From the NCBI RefSeq assembly GCF_900105555.1, contig NZ_FNTZ01000001.1:4653001-4717000 (forward strand): DNA of 64,000 nucleotides, in the 5' to 3' direction. The stretch is from Pseudomonas coleopterorum (lineage in GTDB: Bacteria > Pseudomonadota > Gammaproteobacteria > Pseudomonadales > Pseudomonadaceae). Below, piece after piece: positions 27,763-37,429 of this stretch. A program made the position numbers and the translations under genes. The stretch's first letter is position 1. Each line of letters starts with the position of its first letter. Under the pieces are notes generated by a model that made no database searches, was not told the DNA's origin, and worked only from the letters and a program-made list of their open reading frames with translations.

Positions 27763-27820
27763 CGATTTTCCCTTGTTAATCAACTGCGCGATGCGCTGTG
27801 CGAAAACGCTCAGCCCCTGG

Positions 27821-27840
27821 GTGAAATCTTTCGTTTTCAC
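27821..27840. promoter_or_regulatory. Candidate LysR operator dyad
   Basis: GTGAAA, eight bases, TTTCAC forms a perfect 6-bp inverted repeat, with a T-N11-A core (T27827 to A27839). It lies between the divergent LysR gene and GMC gene, about 60-80 bp from each start. Confidence 0.45.
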
Positions 27841-27900
27841 CACGAAGCTAATCAATAACATGGGGAACGACAAGAACAATAAAACGGCGCGGAGTACACC

Positions 27901-29553
27901 ATGCCATCGATCTCATCCGTCTACGACTACATCATTGTCGGCGCCGGTCCTGCAGGCTGCCTGCTTGCCAATCGACTGTCCGCCGATCCCTCGGTCAAGG
28001 TGTTGTTGCTGGAGGCCGGAGGCCGGGACAACTATGCCTGGATCCATATTCCGGTGGGCTACCTGTTCTGCATCGGCAACCCCCGCACCGACTGGTGCTT
28101 CAAGACCCAACCGCAACCGGGCCTCGACGGCCGTGCCCTGAATTACCCACGGGGCAAGGTCCTGGGTGGATGTTCGTCGATCAACGGCATGATCTACATG
28201 CGCGGGCAGTCCAGCGACTATGACCGCTGGGAGGCCTTGGGCAATCCGGGTTGGGGCTGGAAAGACGTGCTGCCGTTGTTCCGCAAGAGCGAAAACCACC
28301 ATGCTGGCAATTCGGAATTCCATAGCGCCGAGGGCGAGTGGCGCGTGGAGCAGCAGCGCTATCGCTGGCCCATTCTCGATGCGTTCCGCAGTGCGGCGGC
28401 GGAATCCGGCATTGCCAGCATCGATGACTTCAACACCGGCGACAATCAGGGGTGTGGGTATTTCCAGGTCAATCAGAAAGCTGGAGTGCGCTGGAATTCG
28501 ACCAAGGCGTTCCTGCGTCCGGCGCTCAAACGGGCGAACCTGACGGTCCATACGGGCGTTCGAGTGGACAAGGTGCTGTTGCAGGATGGCCGTGCTCACA
28601 CCGTGGTTGCCCGCTGGCAGGGTGAGGACCATCGGTTCCAGGCTGCAAGGGAAATCATTCTCTGTGCGGGCGCGATCGGCTCCCCGACCATCCTTCAGCG
28701 ATCCGGCATCGGTCCGCGGCCATTGCTCGAACGCCTGGGCATCCAGGTGCAGCACGAACTGCCTGGGGTGGGCGGCAACCTGCAGGACCATCTGCAACTG
28801 CGTCTGGTCTACAAGGTCAGCAATGCACGCACGCTTAACCAGGTGGCCAACAGCCTGTGGGGCAAGTTCGGCATGGGCGTGCGCTACCTGTACGACCGCA
28901 GTGGGCCGCTGGCCATGGCGCCCAGCCAGCTGGGTGCGTTCGTGCGCTCAAGCCCCGAGCAGCCCTCCCCCAACCTTCAGTATCACGTACAGCCCCTGTC
29001 GCTGGAGCGCTTCGGCGAGCCGCTGCATCGGTTTCCTGCGTTCACGGCCTCGGTGTGCAACCTGCGCCCGAAAAGTCGCGGGCGGGTCGATATCAGTTCT
29101 GCCGACCCGGACGCAGCGCCGCTGATCGATCCCAACTATCTGAGCGATCCCGAGGATATTCGGGTGGCCGTGGATGCCATCCGCCTGACACGCAAGATCG
29201 TTCAAGGCTCGGCACTGCAAGGCTTCGCTCCACAGGAATACCTGCCAGGGAAAGACGTGCAGAGTGAGGAAGCGTTGCGCGCAGCGGCAGGACGCATAGG
29301 AACGACTATCTTTCATCCAGCGGGTACCTGTCGCATGGGCAATGACACCCTTGCGGTGGTGGATGCGCAACTCAAGGTACGTGGCGTGCAGGGTCTGCGT
29401 GTGGCGGACGCGTCGATCATGCCGGAAATCGTCTCGGGCAATACCTGCTCGCCGACGGTGATGATCGCCGAAAAGGCTGCGCAGATGATCCTTGATCCAC
29501 AGCCTTTGCAAGCTGTGCCGGCGACATCGCTGCAAATGCCGGAAAGGATTTGA
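27901..29553 (+). CDS. GMC-family FAD-dependent oxidoreductase (choline dehydrogenase-like)
   Basis: A 550-residue flavoprotein. The FAD dinucleotide motif VGAGPAGCLLANRL begins near residue 13, with the acidic end LLLEAGG after it. The GMC signature GKVLGGCSSINGMIYMRG lies around residues 86-103. The catalytic pair appears to be H472 (FHPAGTCRMG) and N514 (SGNTCSPT). The family oxidises primary alcohols to aldehydes. BetA-like names are common, but no betB or betI is adjacent, so choline is not supported. It is followed 67 bp later by a transporter in the same direction, suggesting uptake and oxidation of one substrate. Confidence 0.9.
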   Translation: MPSISSVYDYIIVGAGPAGCLLANRLSADPSVKVLLLEAGGRDNYAWIHIPVGYLFCIGNPRTDWCFKTQPQPGLDGRALNYPRGKVLGGCSSINGMIYMRGQSSDYDRWEALGNPGWGWKDVLPLFRKSENHHAGNSEFHSAEGEWRVEQQRYRWPILDAFRSAAAESGIASIDDFNTGDNQGCGYFQVNQKAGVRWNSTKAFLRPALKRANLTVHTGVRVDKVLLQDGRAHTVVARWQGEDHRFQAAREIILCAGAIGSPTILQRSGIGPRPLLERLGIQVQHELPGVGGNLQDHLQLRLVYKVSNARTLNQVANSLWGKFGMGVRYLYDRSGPLAMAPSQLGAFVRSSPEQPSPNLQYHVQPLSLERFGEPLHRFPAFTASVCNLRPKSRGRVDISSADPDAAPLIDPNYLSDPEDIRVAVDAIRLTRKIVQGSALQGFAPQEYLPGKDVQSEEALRAAAGRIGTTIFHPAGTCRMGNDTLAVVDAQLKVRGVQGLRVADASIMPEIVSGNTCSPTVMIAEKAAQMILDPQPLQAVPATSLQMPERI

Positions 29554-29620
29554 CCGAGCACAGGCAGTACTCGGGACAGGCAACAGTGGAACAACAACAA
29601 TAATCACTGAGGATGCGAAT

Positions 29621-31237
29621 ATGGCGGATTATCTGCAACAGGGCGCGGCGGCCGCGCCTGCCGCGAACCGGGACGAGAAGAAGATCATCTTCGCCTCGTC
29701 CCTGGGGACGGTGTTCGAATGGTACGACTTCTTTCTGTACGGCGCCCTGGCTGCGGTGATCAGCAAGCAGTTCTTTGCCGGAGTGAACGAGACCACAGCC
29801 TTCATCTTTGCCCTGATGGCATTTGCAGCAGGCTTTCTGGTGCGCCCTTTCGGCGCTTTGGTGTTCGGCCGTCTGGGCGACATGATCGGGCGCAAGTACA
29901 CCTTTCTCATGACCATCATTCTGATGGGGATATCGACCTTCGCAGTAGGCTTGCTCCCGACCTACGCCAGCATCGGCATCGCGGCGCCGATCATCCTGGT
30001 GATCCTGCGCATGCTGCAGGGCCTGGCGCTGGGAGGTGAGTACGGTGGCGCGGCGACCTATGTGGCCGAACATGCGCCACAGGGCAAGCGAGGTTTCCAT
30101 ACCGGCTGGATTCAGTCGACTGCCACCCTGGGCTTGCTCCTGTCGTTGCTGGTGGTGCTGGGCAGCCGCTACATCAGCGGCGATCAGTTCGAGGTCTGGG
30201 GCTGGCGCCTGCCGTTCCTGCTGTCGATCGTGTTGCTGGGTATCTCGACCTGGATTCGTCTGAGCCTGAGCGAGTCGCCGACGTTCACCAAGATGAAGTC
30301 CGAGGGCAAGACCAGTAAATCACCGATCCGGGAGTCCTTCGGTTCCTGGCAGAACCTGAAGATCGTGCTGACCGCGCTGTTCAGCATCAACGCCGGGCAG
30401 GCGGTGACCTTCTACTGCGCGCAGTTCTACGTGCTGTTCTTCCTGACGCAAATGCTGAAGATGGATCCGGCGCTGGCCAACCAGTTGCTGATCATCAGTG
30501 TGATCATCGGTGCGCCGTTCTTCGTATTCTTCGGTTGGTTGTCCGACCGCGTCGGGCGCAAGCCCATCCTGATGCTGGGGTTGCTGTTGGCAACCTTTGC
30601 CTATTTCCCGCTGTTCAAGGGCTTGAGCCACTACGCCAATCCGCAGATCGACCAGGCCACTCGTACAGCGCCAGTGACGGTCATGGCTGACCCGGCCACC
30701 TGCACCTTCCAGTTCGATCCGGTGGGCAAGGCCAAATTCGACAGTCCCTGCGACAAGGTCAAGACGTTGCTGATCAAATCGGGTGTGCCGTATTCCTCGG
30801 CTCCAGCCGACGGCAGCGATGTGGCGATCACGATCGGCGAGCAGCGCATCACAGGCTATGACGAGCCGGCGTTGCGGGCTGCCATCGCCCAGGCCGGCTA
30901 CCCTGCCAAGGCCGATGCGAGCCTAGTGAATCAACCCATGGTGGTGTTGATCATCGTTGCCATGATTCTGATCGCTACCATGACCTATGGCCCGCTGGCA
31001 GCGGTGATGGTGGAACTCTTCCCCACACGCATCCGCTATACCTCACTGTCCCTGCCCTATCACATCGGCAACGGCTGGTTCGGCGGATTCCTGCCCACGG
31101 TTTCGTTTGCGTTGGTGGTGTACACGGGGGATATCTTCTACGGGCTGTGGTACCCGGTGCTGGTGACCGGGATCAGCTTCGTGGTGGGGATGTTCTGTCT
31201 GAAGGAAACGCGGCACGTTGATCTGGACAAGGTCTAG
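29621..31237 (+). CDS. MFS transporter, MHS-like, with an extra soluble insertion
   Basis: A 538-residue membrane protein starting at the ATG at 29621 (MADYLQQGAAAAPAANRDEK); the longer frame overlaps the GMC gene. The MHS signature SLGTVFEWYDFFLYGALAAV is clear and resembles the first transporter at 25098. Unlike that one it is about 90 residues longer. A hydrophilic stretch around residues 335-435, with two cysteines (TCTFQF, SPCDK), interrupts the helices in the C-terminal half. This probably forms a domain outside the membrane. Likely co-transcribed with the GMC gene; substrate unknown. Confidence 0.87.
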   Translation: MADYLQQGAAAAPAANRDEKKIIFASSLGTVFEWYDFFLYGALAAVISKQFFAGVNETTAFIFALMAFAAGFLVRPFGALVFGRLGDMIGRKYTFLMTIILMGISTFAVGLLPTYASIGIAAPIILVILRMLQGLALGGEYGGAATYVAEHAPQGKRGFHTGWIQSTATLGLLLSLLVVLGSRYISGDQFEVWGWRLPFLLSIVLLGISTWIRLSLSESPTFTKMKSEGKTSKSPIRESFGSWQNLKIVLTALFSINAGQAVTFYCAQFYVLFFLTQMLKMDPALANQLLIISVIIGAPFFVFFGWLSDRVGRKPILMLGLLLATFAYFPLFKGLSHYANPQIDQATRTAPVTVMADPATCTFQFDPVGKAKFDSPCDKVKTLLIKSGVPYSSAPADGSDVAITIGEQRITGYDEPALRAAIAQAGYPAKADASLVNQPMVVLIIVAMILIATMTYGPLAAVMVELFPTRIRYTSLSLPYHIGNGWFGGFLPTVSFALVVYTGDIFYGLWYPVLVTGISFVVGMFCLKETRHVDLDKV

Positions 31238-31243
31238 ACGCTG

Positions 31244-31276
31244 CGGTGAAGGGCTCGAAAATCGAGCCTTTCACCG
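31244..31276. terminator. Long hairpin between the transporter and plsC
   Basis: A 15-bp stem with one G-T pair (31244-31258 with 31262-31276, loop AAA) lies just after the transporter stop. No T-run follows on either strand, so it is a possible bidirectional terminator between convergent genes rather than a clear intrinsic one. Confidence 0.45.
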
Positions 31277-31402
31277 CCGTGCAAAAAACTTATGCACCAA
31301 TGGCAGGGATTTATAGCCTTTCGAAAACTTCATATCCAACAAATGGTTACGCAGTTTTCAAATAGTTTACGCGAGAAACAATACACAAGTTATCCACAGA
31401 AA

Positions 31403-32173
31403 TCAGATAACCGGTGTCGGTGCGATTTCGGGCTTTTCCGGCAGCGCGCCCATGGCCTGCTGGGTTTGCTCATTCCACGTCTGTACGCGCTCGTTCAGGG
31501 CTGCAATGGCTCGCGGGCCTGTACCCTCGGCGTACATCGGTTCACCAATGACCACTTCGATGGTCCCACGGTGCTTGTTCCAGCCTTCCTTGGGCCAATA
31601 GCGCCCGGCGTTGTGAGCGATGGGCAATACGGGTAACCCGGCATTCACCGCCAGGGCACTGCCGCTGCGGGTGAATTTGCCAATCTGGCCATAGGGAACG
31701 CGGGTACCCTCAGGAAAGATCAGCACCCACACCCCATCTTTCAACAGGGTGTCCCCTTTGCTCGCGACTTCCTTGAGTGCCAACTTTGGGTTGTCGCGAT
31801 CGATGGCGATGGGGCGCAGCATGGCCATGGCCCAGCCAAAGAACGGGACGAACAGCAGCTCACGCTTGAGCACCTGGCTCAGGGGCTGGAAATAGGCCGA
31901 GAGAAAAAAGGTTTCCCAGGTGCTCTGATGGTTGGAGACGATGACGCAGGGTGTCTGGGGAACGTTGTGTGCGCCCTTGATCTGCACATCGATGCCGAGC
32001 ATGACGCGTGTCAGCCACAGCGCACAACGGCACCAGTACACGTTGATGAAACGGTAGCGCGCCTTGAACGACAGGAACGGCGCGATGAAGAAGCTCAGCG
32101 TGCACCACAGCAAGGCGCTGCTGCCCAATAGCAGATAAAAGGCAAAGATTCTGATTGCCCGCAGGATCGACAT
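31403..32173 (-). CDS. plsC: 1-acyl-sn-glycerol-3-phosphate acyltransferase (PlsC/LptA family)
   Basis: A 256-residue membrane acyltransferase making phosphatidic acid from lysophosphatidate. It has an N-terminal hydrophobic segment (IRIFAFYLLLGSSALLW), then the catalytic motif NHQSTWE. The acid five residues after the histidine is Glu instead of the canonical Asp. The second motif FPEGTR is intact. I choose the ATG at 32173; a TTG at 32191 that overlaps the gmhB stop is also possible. It ends the glyQ-glyS-gmhB-plsC series, as in other pseudomonads. Confidence 0.92.
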   Translation of the reverse strand: MSILRAIRIFAFYLLLGSSALLWCTLSFFIAPFLSFKARYRFINVYWCRCALWLTRVMLGIDVQIKGAHNVPQTPCVIVSNHQSTWETFFLSAYFQPLSQVLKRELLFVPFFGWAMAMLRPIAIDRDNPKLALKEVASKGDTLLKDGVWVLIFPEGTRVPYGQIGKFTRSGSALAVNAGLPVLPIAHNAGRYWPKEGWNKHRGTIEVVIGEPMYAEGTGPRAIAALNERVQTWNEQTQQAMGALPEKPEIAPTPVI

Positions 32174-32187
32174 AGCGGTGGATACCG

Positions 32188-32721
32188 TCAAGTGTGGATA
32201 AGGTGCCCGGCGACTGCCGCCAGGTCATCGAAAATCAGCGTCCCTTCGGGCAGTTCATGGGTCAGGGTACGCAGGCCTTTGCCGGTTTTCACCAGCACCG
32301 GCTGAGCAGCCACCGCCGTTGCGGCGTTCAGGTCACTCAAGCTATCACCCACGAACCAGACGCCAGCCAAAGACACGTCGTAGTGCGCAGCGATGGTCTG
32401 CAACAAGCCCGGACGCGGTTTGCGGCAGGTGCAATGGTCATCCGGACCATGTGGACAGTGCACGATCAGACCGACCTCGCCGCCCTGCTCGGCCACCAGC
32501 GAGCGCAGGCGCTCATGCATGGCGTCGAGGGTAGCCAGGTCGTAGTATCCGCGCGCCAGGCCGGACTGGTTGGTGGCGACCGCCACCGTCCAGCCGGCCT
32601 GGTGCAACTGTGCAATGGCCTCGATCGCGCCGGGTAATGGTAGCCATTCGGCGACCGATTTGATGTAGGCATCGGAGTCATGGTTGATGACCCCATCGCG
32701 ATCGAGAATCAGCAGTTTCAA
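32188..32721 (-). CDS. gmhB: D-glycero-beta-D-manno-heptose-1,7-bisphosphate 7-phosphatase
   Basis: A 177-residue HAD phosphatase for the ADP-heptose branch of LPS core synthesis. The nucleophile and acid/base are D7 and D9 in LDRDGVIN. The GmhB-type zinc site is visible as C89-P-H91 and C97-T-C99. It begins 3 bp after the glyS stop and is probably co-transcribed with glyQS. Length is normal. Confidence 0.94.
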   Translation of the reverse strand: MKLLILDRDGVINHDSDAYIKSVAEWLPLPGAIEAIAQLHQAGWTVAVATNQSGLARGYYDLATLDAMHERLRSLVAEQGGEVGLIVHCPHGPDDHCTCRKPRPGLLQTIAAHYDVSLAGVWFVGDSLSDLNAATAVAAQPVLVKTGKGLRTLTHELPEGTLIFDDLAAVAGHLIHT

Positions 32722-32724
32722 GGC

Positions 32725-34779
32725 TTACCCCAGCAACGAAATGTCGGCGACGCCCAGGAACAGACCGCGCAGCCGTGCCAGCAAGGCATAGCGGTTGGCC
32801 CGCACGTTGGCATCCTCGGCATTGACCATCACCGCTTCGAAGAACGCATCCACTGGCTCGCGCAAGGCGGCCAGACGGGTCAGCGCTTCGTTGTAGCGAC
32901 GTTCTGCCGCCATGGGCACCACGGCCTGATCGGCCTGAGTGATGGCCGAATACAGCGAGAACTCGTTGGCGTTGTCGAAGTACTTGGGCTCCACGGTGGC
33001 GGAGATCTTGCCGTCTGCCTTGCTCAGCAGGTTCGAGACGCGCTTGTTCACTGCCGCCAGGGCAGCCGCTTCGGGCAACCGGCGGAACGCCTGGACAGCC
33101 TGCACGCGCTGGTCGAAATCCAGCGCCGAACCAGGCTGCAGTGCACGGACCGACAGGTAGGTGGCGACATCGATGCCTTCGTCTTCGTAGCGAGCACGCA
33201 GGCGGTCGAAGATGAACTCCTGCACCTGCTCGGCCAGCCCTGCGGACTTCACCTTGCTGCCGAAGGCCGAGACCGCGAAGCCCACGGCATCGTTGATGTT
33301 CAGGTCCAGTTGCTTGTCGATCAGGATGCGCAGCACGCCCAGCGCGGCACGGCGCAGGGCATAGGGGTCCTTGCTGCCGGTGGGCAGCATGCCGATGCCG
33401 AAGATGCCGACCAGGGTGTCGAGCTTGTCGGCGATGGCCACGGCTGCGCCGGTCAGGGTGCTGGGCAGTTCGGCACCCGCGCCACGCGGCATGTACTGCT
33501 CGTTGAGCGCCAGAGCAACGTCTTCGGGCTCGCCATCGTTGAGCGCGTAGTAGTAGCCCGCCACGCCCTGCATTTCCGGGAATTCACCGACCATTTCCGT
33601 AGCCAGGTCGCACTTCGACAGCAAGCCTGCCCGCGCGGCGCGCTGGGCATCGCCACCAATGCGCGAGGCAATATAGGCCGCCAGTTTGGAGACCCGTACG
33701 GCCTTGTCGTAGACGCTGCCCAACTGGGCCTGGAACACCACGTTTTCCAGACGCGCGTTGAAGCTTTCCAGCGGCTGCTTCTTGTCCTGATTGAAGAAGA
33801 ACTCGGCGTCGGTCAGGCGTGGGCGCACGACTTTTTCGTTGCCTTCGACGATCTGACGCGGATCCTTGCTCTCGATGTTGGCCACGGTGATGAAGCGTGG
33901 TAGCAGCTTGCCGTCGGCATCCAGCAGGCAGAAGTACTTCTGGTTGTCCTGCATGGTGGTGATCAGGGCTTCCTGCGGCACCTCCAGGAAACGTTCTTCG
34001 AACGAGCACACCAGCGGCACCGGCCATTCGACCAGCGCCGTCACTTCGTCGAGCAGGGCCGGTGGCACGATGGCGCTGCCTTCCTGCTGGGTGGCCAGCT
34101 CGGCGGTGCGTCGGGCGATCAGTTCACGGCGCTCCTGAGCGTCGGCCAGAACGTAGGCCTGGCGCATGTCTTCGCGATAGCTGGCCGGCGAGCCGATGCG
34201 TACGTTCTGCGGATGATGGAAGCGGTGACCGCGTGATTCACGTCCGGCTTTCTGAGCCAGGATCGTGCAATCGACGACGTCGTCACCCAGCAGCATCACC
34301 AACCACTGGGTCGGCCGCACGAACTCTTCCTTGCGCGCGCCCCAGCGCATGCGCTTGGGGATCGGCAGGTCGTTGAGCGAGTCTTCGACGATGGTCGGCA
34401 GCAGGCTGGCCGTCGGCTTGCCGACGATGTTCTGGCTGTAGCGCAGCTTGGGGCCGCTACGATCGATTTCGCTGAGGTCCACGCCGCATTTCTTGGCGAA
34501 GCCCAACGCGGCCTGGGTCGGCTCGCCTTCGGCATTGAACGCGGCCTGCAGCGGCGGGCCGTCGAGGTTGATGCTGCGGTCCGGCTGCTGGGTGTCCAGG
34601 CCCGTGATCAGCACGGCCAGGCGACGAGGCGCGGCATAGACGTTCTTGGCGCTGTAGTTCAGGCCAGCGGCCTGCAGGCCTTTCTCGATACCGGCCAGGA
34701 AAGCGTCGGCCAGGGTGTTGAGGGCCTTGGGTGGCAGCTCTTCGGTGCCCAGCTCGACCAGAAAATCTTGAGCACTCAT
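32725..34779 (-). CDS. glyS: Glycine-tRNA ligase subunit beta
   Basis: A 684-residue tRNA-binding subunit of the alpha2beta2 glycyl-tRNA synthetase, starting [20 protein letters not shown]. Its C-terminal part contains the HD-like and anticodon-binding domains (around [20 protein letters not shown] and after). The start overlaps the glyQ stop by four bases (ATGA), indicating translational coupling that would keep the two subunits equal. Confidence 0.98.
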   Translation of the reverse strand: MSAQDFLVELGTEELPPKALNTLADAFLAGIEKGLQAAGLNYSAKNVYAAPRRLAVLITGLDTQQPDRSINLDGPPLQAAFNAEGEPTQAALGFAKKCGVDLSEIDRSGPKLRYSQNIVGKPTASLLPTIVEDSLNDLPIPKRMRWGARKEEFVRPTQWLVMLLGDDVVDCTILAQKAGRESRGHRFHHPQNVRIGSPASYREDMRQAYVLADAQERRELIARRTAELATQQEGSAIVPPALLDEVTALVEWPVPLVCSFEERFLEVPQEALITTMQDNQKYFCLLDADGKLLPRFITVANIESKDPRQIVEGNEKVVRPRLTDAEFFFNQDKKQPLESFNARLENVVFQAQLGSVYDKAVRVSKLAAYIASRIGGDAQRAARAGLLSKCDLATEMVGEFPEMQGVAGYYYALNDGEPEDVALALNEQYMPRGAGAELPSTLTGAAVAIADKLDTLVGIFGIGMLPTGSKDPYALRRAALGVLRILIDKQLDLNINDAVGFAVSAFGSKVKSAGLAEQVQEFIFDRLRARYEDEGIDVATYLSVRALQPGSALDFDQRVQAVQAFRRLPEAAALAAVNKRVSNLLSKADGKISATVEPKYFDNANEFSLYSAITQADQAVVPMAAERRYNEALTRLAALREPVDAFFEAVMVNAEDANVRANRYALLARLRGLFLGVADISLLG

Positions 34780-35729
34780 TGCGCAGCCTCCAGCTTGGCC
34801 AATACTTCATCACGCAGATCAGGGATCGCCATGGGGAAACCCAGCTTGGCACGGGCCATCAGGTAGGCCTGTGCCACGCCGCGGGCCAGGGTCCGCACGC
34901 GCAGGATGTACTGCTGGCGCGCGGTGACCGAAATGGCGCGGCGGGCATCGAGCAGGTTGAAGGTGTGGGACGCCTTCAGGACCATTTCATAGCTGGGCAG
35001 CGGCAGGGGCTGGTCCAGCTCGAGCAGACGCTTGGCTTCGCTCTCGTAGAAATCGAACAGTTCGAACAGCTTGTCGACGTTGGCGTGCTCGAAGTTGTAG
35101 GTGGACTGCTCCACCTCGTTCTGATGGAACACGTCGCCGTAGGTCACCTTGCCGAACGGACCATCGGCCCAGACCAGGTCGTAAACCGAGTCGACGCCCT
35201 GCAGGTACATGGCCAGGCGCTCGAGGCCGTAGGTGATTTCGCCGGTAACCGGGTAGCACTCGATGCCACCGGCCTGCTGGAAGTAGGTGAACTGAGTGAC
35301 TTCCATGCCGTTGAGCCAGACTTCCCAGCCCAGACCCCAGGCGCCCAGGGTCGGCGACTCCCAGTTGTCTTCGACGAAGCGTACGTCGTGCACCAGCGGA
35401 TCGAGGCCGATGTGCTTGAGCGATCCTAGGTACAGCTCCTGGAAGTTATCCGGGTTGGGCTTCAGAACGACCTGGAACTGGTAGTAGTGCTGCAGGCGGT
35501 TGGGGTTCTCGCCATAGCGGCCGTCAGTCGGACGGCGGCTGGGTTGCACGTAAGCGGCGTTCCAGGTTTCCGGGCCGACGGCGCGCAGAAACGTGGCGGT
35601 ATGAAAAGTGCCGGCGCCCACTTCCATATCGTAGGGCTGAAGCACCACACAACCTTGCTCGGCCCAGTATTGCTGGAGGGCGAGGATCAAGTCTTGGAAG
35701 GTACGCACGGCTGGCGTAGGCTGGCTCAC
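34776..35729 (-). CDS. glyQ: Glycine-tRNA ligase subunit alpha
   Basis: A 317-residue catalytic subunit with class II synthetase motifs; it starts [20 protein letters not shown] after the initiator. The start is most likely the GTG at 35729, because AGGTGA sits 5 bp before it. The GTG at 35738 is itself part of that ribosome-binding site. The tag gene is divergent upstream, with about 80 bp between the two starts. Confidence 0.96.
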   Translation of the reverse strand: MSQPTPAVRTFQDLILALQQYWAEQGCVVLQPYDMEVGAGTFHTATFLRAVGPETWNAAYVQPSRRPTDGRYGENPNRLQHYYQFQVVLKPNPDNFQELYLGSLKHIGLDPLVHDVRFVEDNWESPTLGAWGLGWEVWLNGMEVTQFTYFQQAGGIECYPVTGEITYGLERLAMYLQGVDSVYDLVWADGPFGKVTYGDVFHQNEVEQSTYNFEHANVDKLFELFDFYESEAKRLLELDQPLPLPSYEMVLKASHTFNLLDARRAISVTARQQYILRVRTLARGVAQAYLMARAKLGFPMAIPDLRDEVLAKLEAAQ

Positions 35730-35812
35730 GAAATTCACCTGTTTCTAGGGCTGCGAATATAAAGAGCGGGAGTATACCGCGATTCCGCGGCGCCTCTACC
35801 CATGGAGCCCCA

Positions 35813-36364
35813 ATGCCTCGCTGCTTTTGGTGTACCCAAGACCCGTTGTACCAGGCCTATCACGACCTTGAGTGGGGGGTGCCGCTGCGCGAGGCGGGCG
35901 CCCTGTTCGAGTTGCTTTCGCTGGAAGGGTTCCAGGCCGGCCTGTCGTGGATCACCGTGCTGCGCAAGCGTGAACGCTATCGACAGGTGCTCCACGGCTT
36001 CGACCCGCAGCGCCTCGCGCAGCTGAGTGACGCGCAGATCGAGGAACTGATGCAGGATCCGGGCATCGTGCGCAATCGCCTCAAACTCAACGGGGTACGC
36101 AAGAATGCCCGCGCCTGGCTGCAGCTTGAAGACCCGGTGGGTTTTCTCTGGTCGTTCGTCGGTGGGCAGCCGAAGATCAATCATCCGCACGATCGCAGCG
36201 ACATCCCCACGGAAACCGACGAAGCCCGAGCCATGAGCAAGGCCTTGAAGAAAGCCGGCTTCACCTTCGTCGGCCCGACCATCTGCTACGCCTTCATGCA
36301 GGCCTCGGGCATGGTCATGGACCATACCCGGGATTGCGATCGCTACGCCGCGCTGGCCGGCTGA
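35813..36364 (+). CDS. tag: DNA-3-methyladenine glycosylase I
   Basis: A 183-residue glycosylase that removes 3-methyladenine from DNA. The zinc-binding residues of the family are present: C4 (MPRCFWC), H17 (YHDLEWG), H171 and C175 (HTRDC). The start at 35813 is supported by conservation of MPRCFW; an upstream frame is unrelated. It is divergent from glyQ and 37 bp before the acyltransferase gene. Confidence 0.95.
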   Translation: MPRCFWCTQDPLYQAYHDLEWGVPLREAGALFELLSLEGFQAGLSWITVLRKRERYRQVLHGFDPQRLAQLSDAQIEELMQDPGIVRNRLKLNGVRKNARAWLQLEDPVGFLWSFVGGQPKINHPHDRSDIPTETDEARAMSKALKKAGFTFVGPTICYAFMQASGMVMDHTRDCDRYAALAG

Positions 36365-36401
36365 GGCTAGAATGAGCGCCTGGGCAATTAAGGAGTGATC
36401 T

Positions 36402-37289
36402 GTGGATAAGTTCAAAGGGGCGCTGATGGTCGGTGCCTTGCGGTTGTTCGCGCTGCTGCCGTGGCGCACCGTGCAACGGGTCGGCACCGCCATCGGCTGG
36501 CTGATGTGGAAGCTGCCGACCCGGTCGCGCGATGTGGTGCGTATCAACCTGGCCAAGTGTTTTCCGGAGATGGACGGTGCCGAGCGCGAGCGTCTGGTGG
36601 GACGCAGCCTGATGGACATCGGCAAGACCTTGACCGAGAGCGCCTGCGCCTGGATCTGGCCGGCCCAGCGCTCGCTCGATCTGGTGCGCGAAGTCGAGGG
36701 CCTGGAGGTGCTCACTCAGGCGCTGGCATCGGGCAAGGGCGTGGTCGGCATCACCAGCCATCTGGGCAACTGGGAGGTGCTCAATCACTTCTATTGCAAC
36801 CAGTGCAAGCCGATCATTTTCTACCGCCCGCCCAAGCTCAAGGCAGTGGACGAGCTGCTGCAGAAGCAGCGGGTGCAATTGGGCAACCGCGTGGCGGCTT
36901 CGACCAAGGAAGGCATCCTCAGTGTCATCAAGGAGGTGCGCAAGGGCGGCCAGGTGGGCATTCCGGCGGACCCGGAACCGGCCGAATCGGCCGGCATGTT
37001 CGTCCCCTTCCTCGGTACGCTGGCCCTGACCAGCAAGTTCGTGCCCAACATGCTGGCTGGCGGCAAGGCCGTCGGGGTGTTCCTGCATGCGCTGCGCCTG
37101 CCGGACGGTTCGGGCTACAAGGTCATTCTGGAAGCGGCGCCCGAGGCCATGTACAGCACCGATACGCACACCTCGGTGGCCGCGATGAGCGCTGTGGTCG
37201 AGAAGTATGTGCGGGCTTATCCGAGCCAGTACATGTGGAGCATGAAGCGCTTCAAGAAGCGGCCCGCGGGTGAGGCGAAGTGGTATTGA
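36402..37289 (+). CDS. htrB: Lipid A lauroyl/myristoyl acyltransferase, HtrB/LpxL family
   Basis: A 295-residue inner-membrane acyltransferase of the LpxL/HtrB family, with the catalytic motif SHLGNWE (HX4E). The N-terminus MDKFKGALMVGALRLFALLP contains the membrane anchor. The start is a GTG at 36402 with AAGGAG upstream. That GTG is part of a perfect DnaA box (36401-36409). Family members add a secondary acyl chain to lipid A; which chain cannot be told here. Position next to tag matches the pseudomonad order. Confidence 0.9.
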   Translation: MDKFKGALMVGALRLFALLPWRTVQRVGTAIGWLMWKLPTRSRDVVRINLAKCFPEMDGAERERLVGRSLMDIGKTLTESACAWIWPAQRSLDLVREVEGLEVLTQALASGKGVVGITSHLGNWEVLNHFYCNQCKPIIFYRPPKLKAVDELLQKQRVQLGNRVAASTKEGILSVIKEVRKGGQVGIPADPEPAESAGMFVPFLGTLALTSKFVPNMLAGGKAVGVFLHALRLPDGSGYKVILEAAPEAMYSTDTHTSVAAMSAVVEKYVRAYPSQYMWSMKRFKKRPAGEAKWY

Positions 37290-37309
37290 GATAGCGGCCT
37301 GGCGTAATG

Positions 37310-37411
37310 GCCTCTTCGCGGGCAGAGACCCGCTCCCACAGGACATGCTTCCGCAGGACATGCTTCCAGACCTGCTTCCACAGAGCGGGCTCCTGGAGAG
37401 CCCGCTCTGTG
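37310..37411. repeat. REP element, short direct repeat and long hairpin between convergent genes
   Basis: A REP core (about 37310-37341, TTCGCGGGCAGAGACCCGCT) is followed by two copies of CAGGACATGCTTCC at 37339 and 37354. A perfect 14-bp stem (37379-37392 with 37398-37411, loop CTGGA) comes next. It fills the gap between the htrB-type gene and trkA. The hairpin may terminate both, though no T-run is present. Confidence 0.7.
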
Positions 37412-37429
37412 AGGGAGCGGGATCGGGGG

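Noticed and set aside
31277..31402. Gap between the transporter and plsC as a small gene
   Set aside because: AT-rich, no convincing frame; contains only a DnaA box at 31390 after the hairpin.
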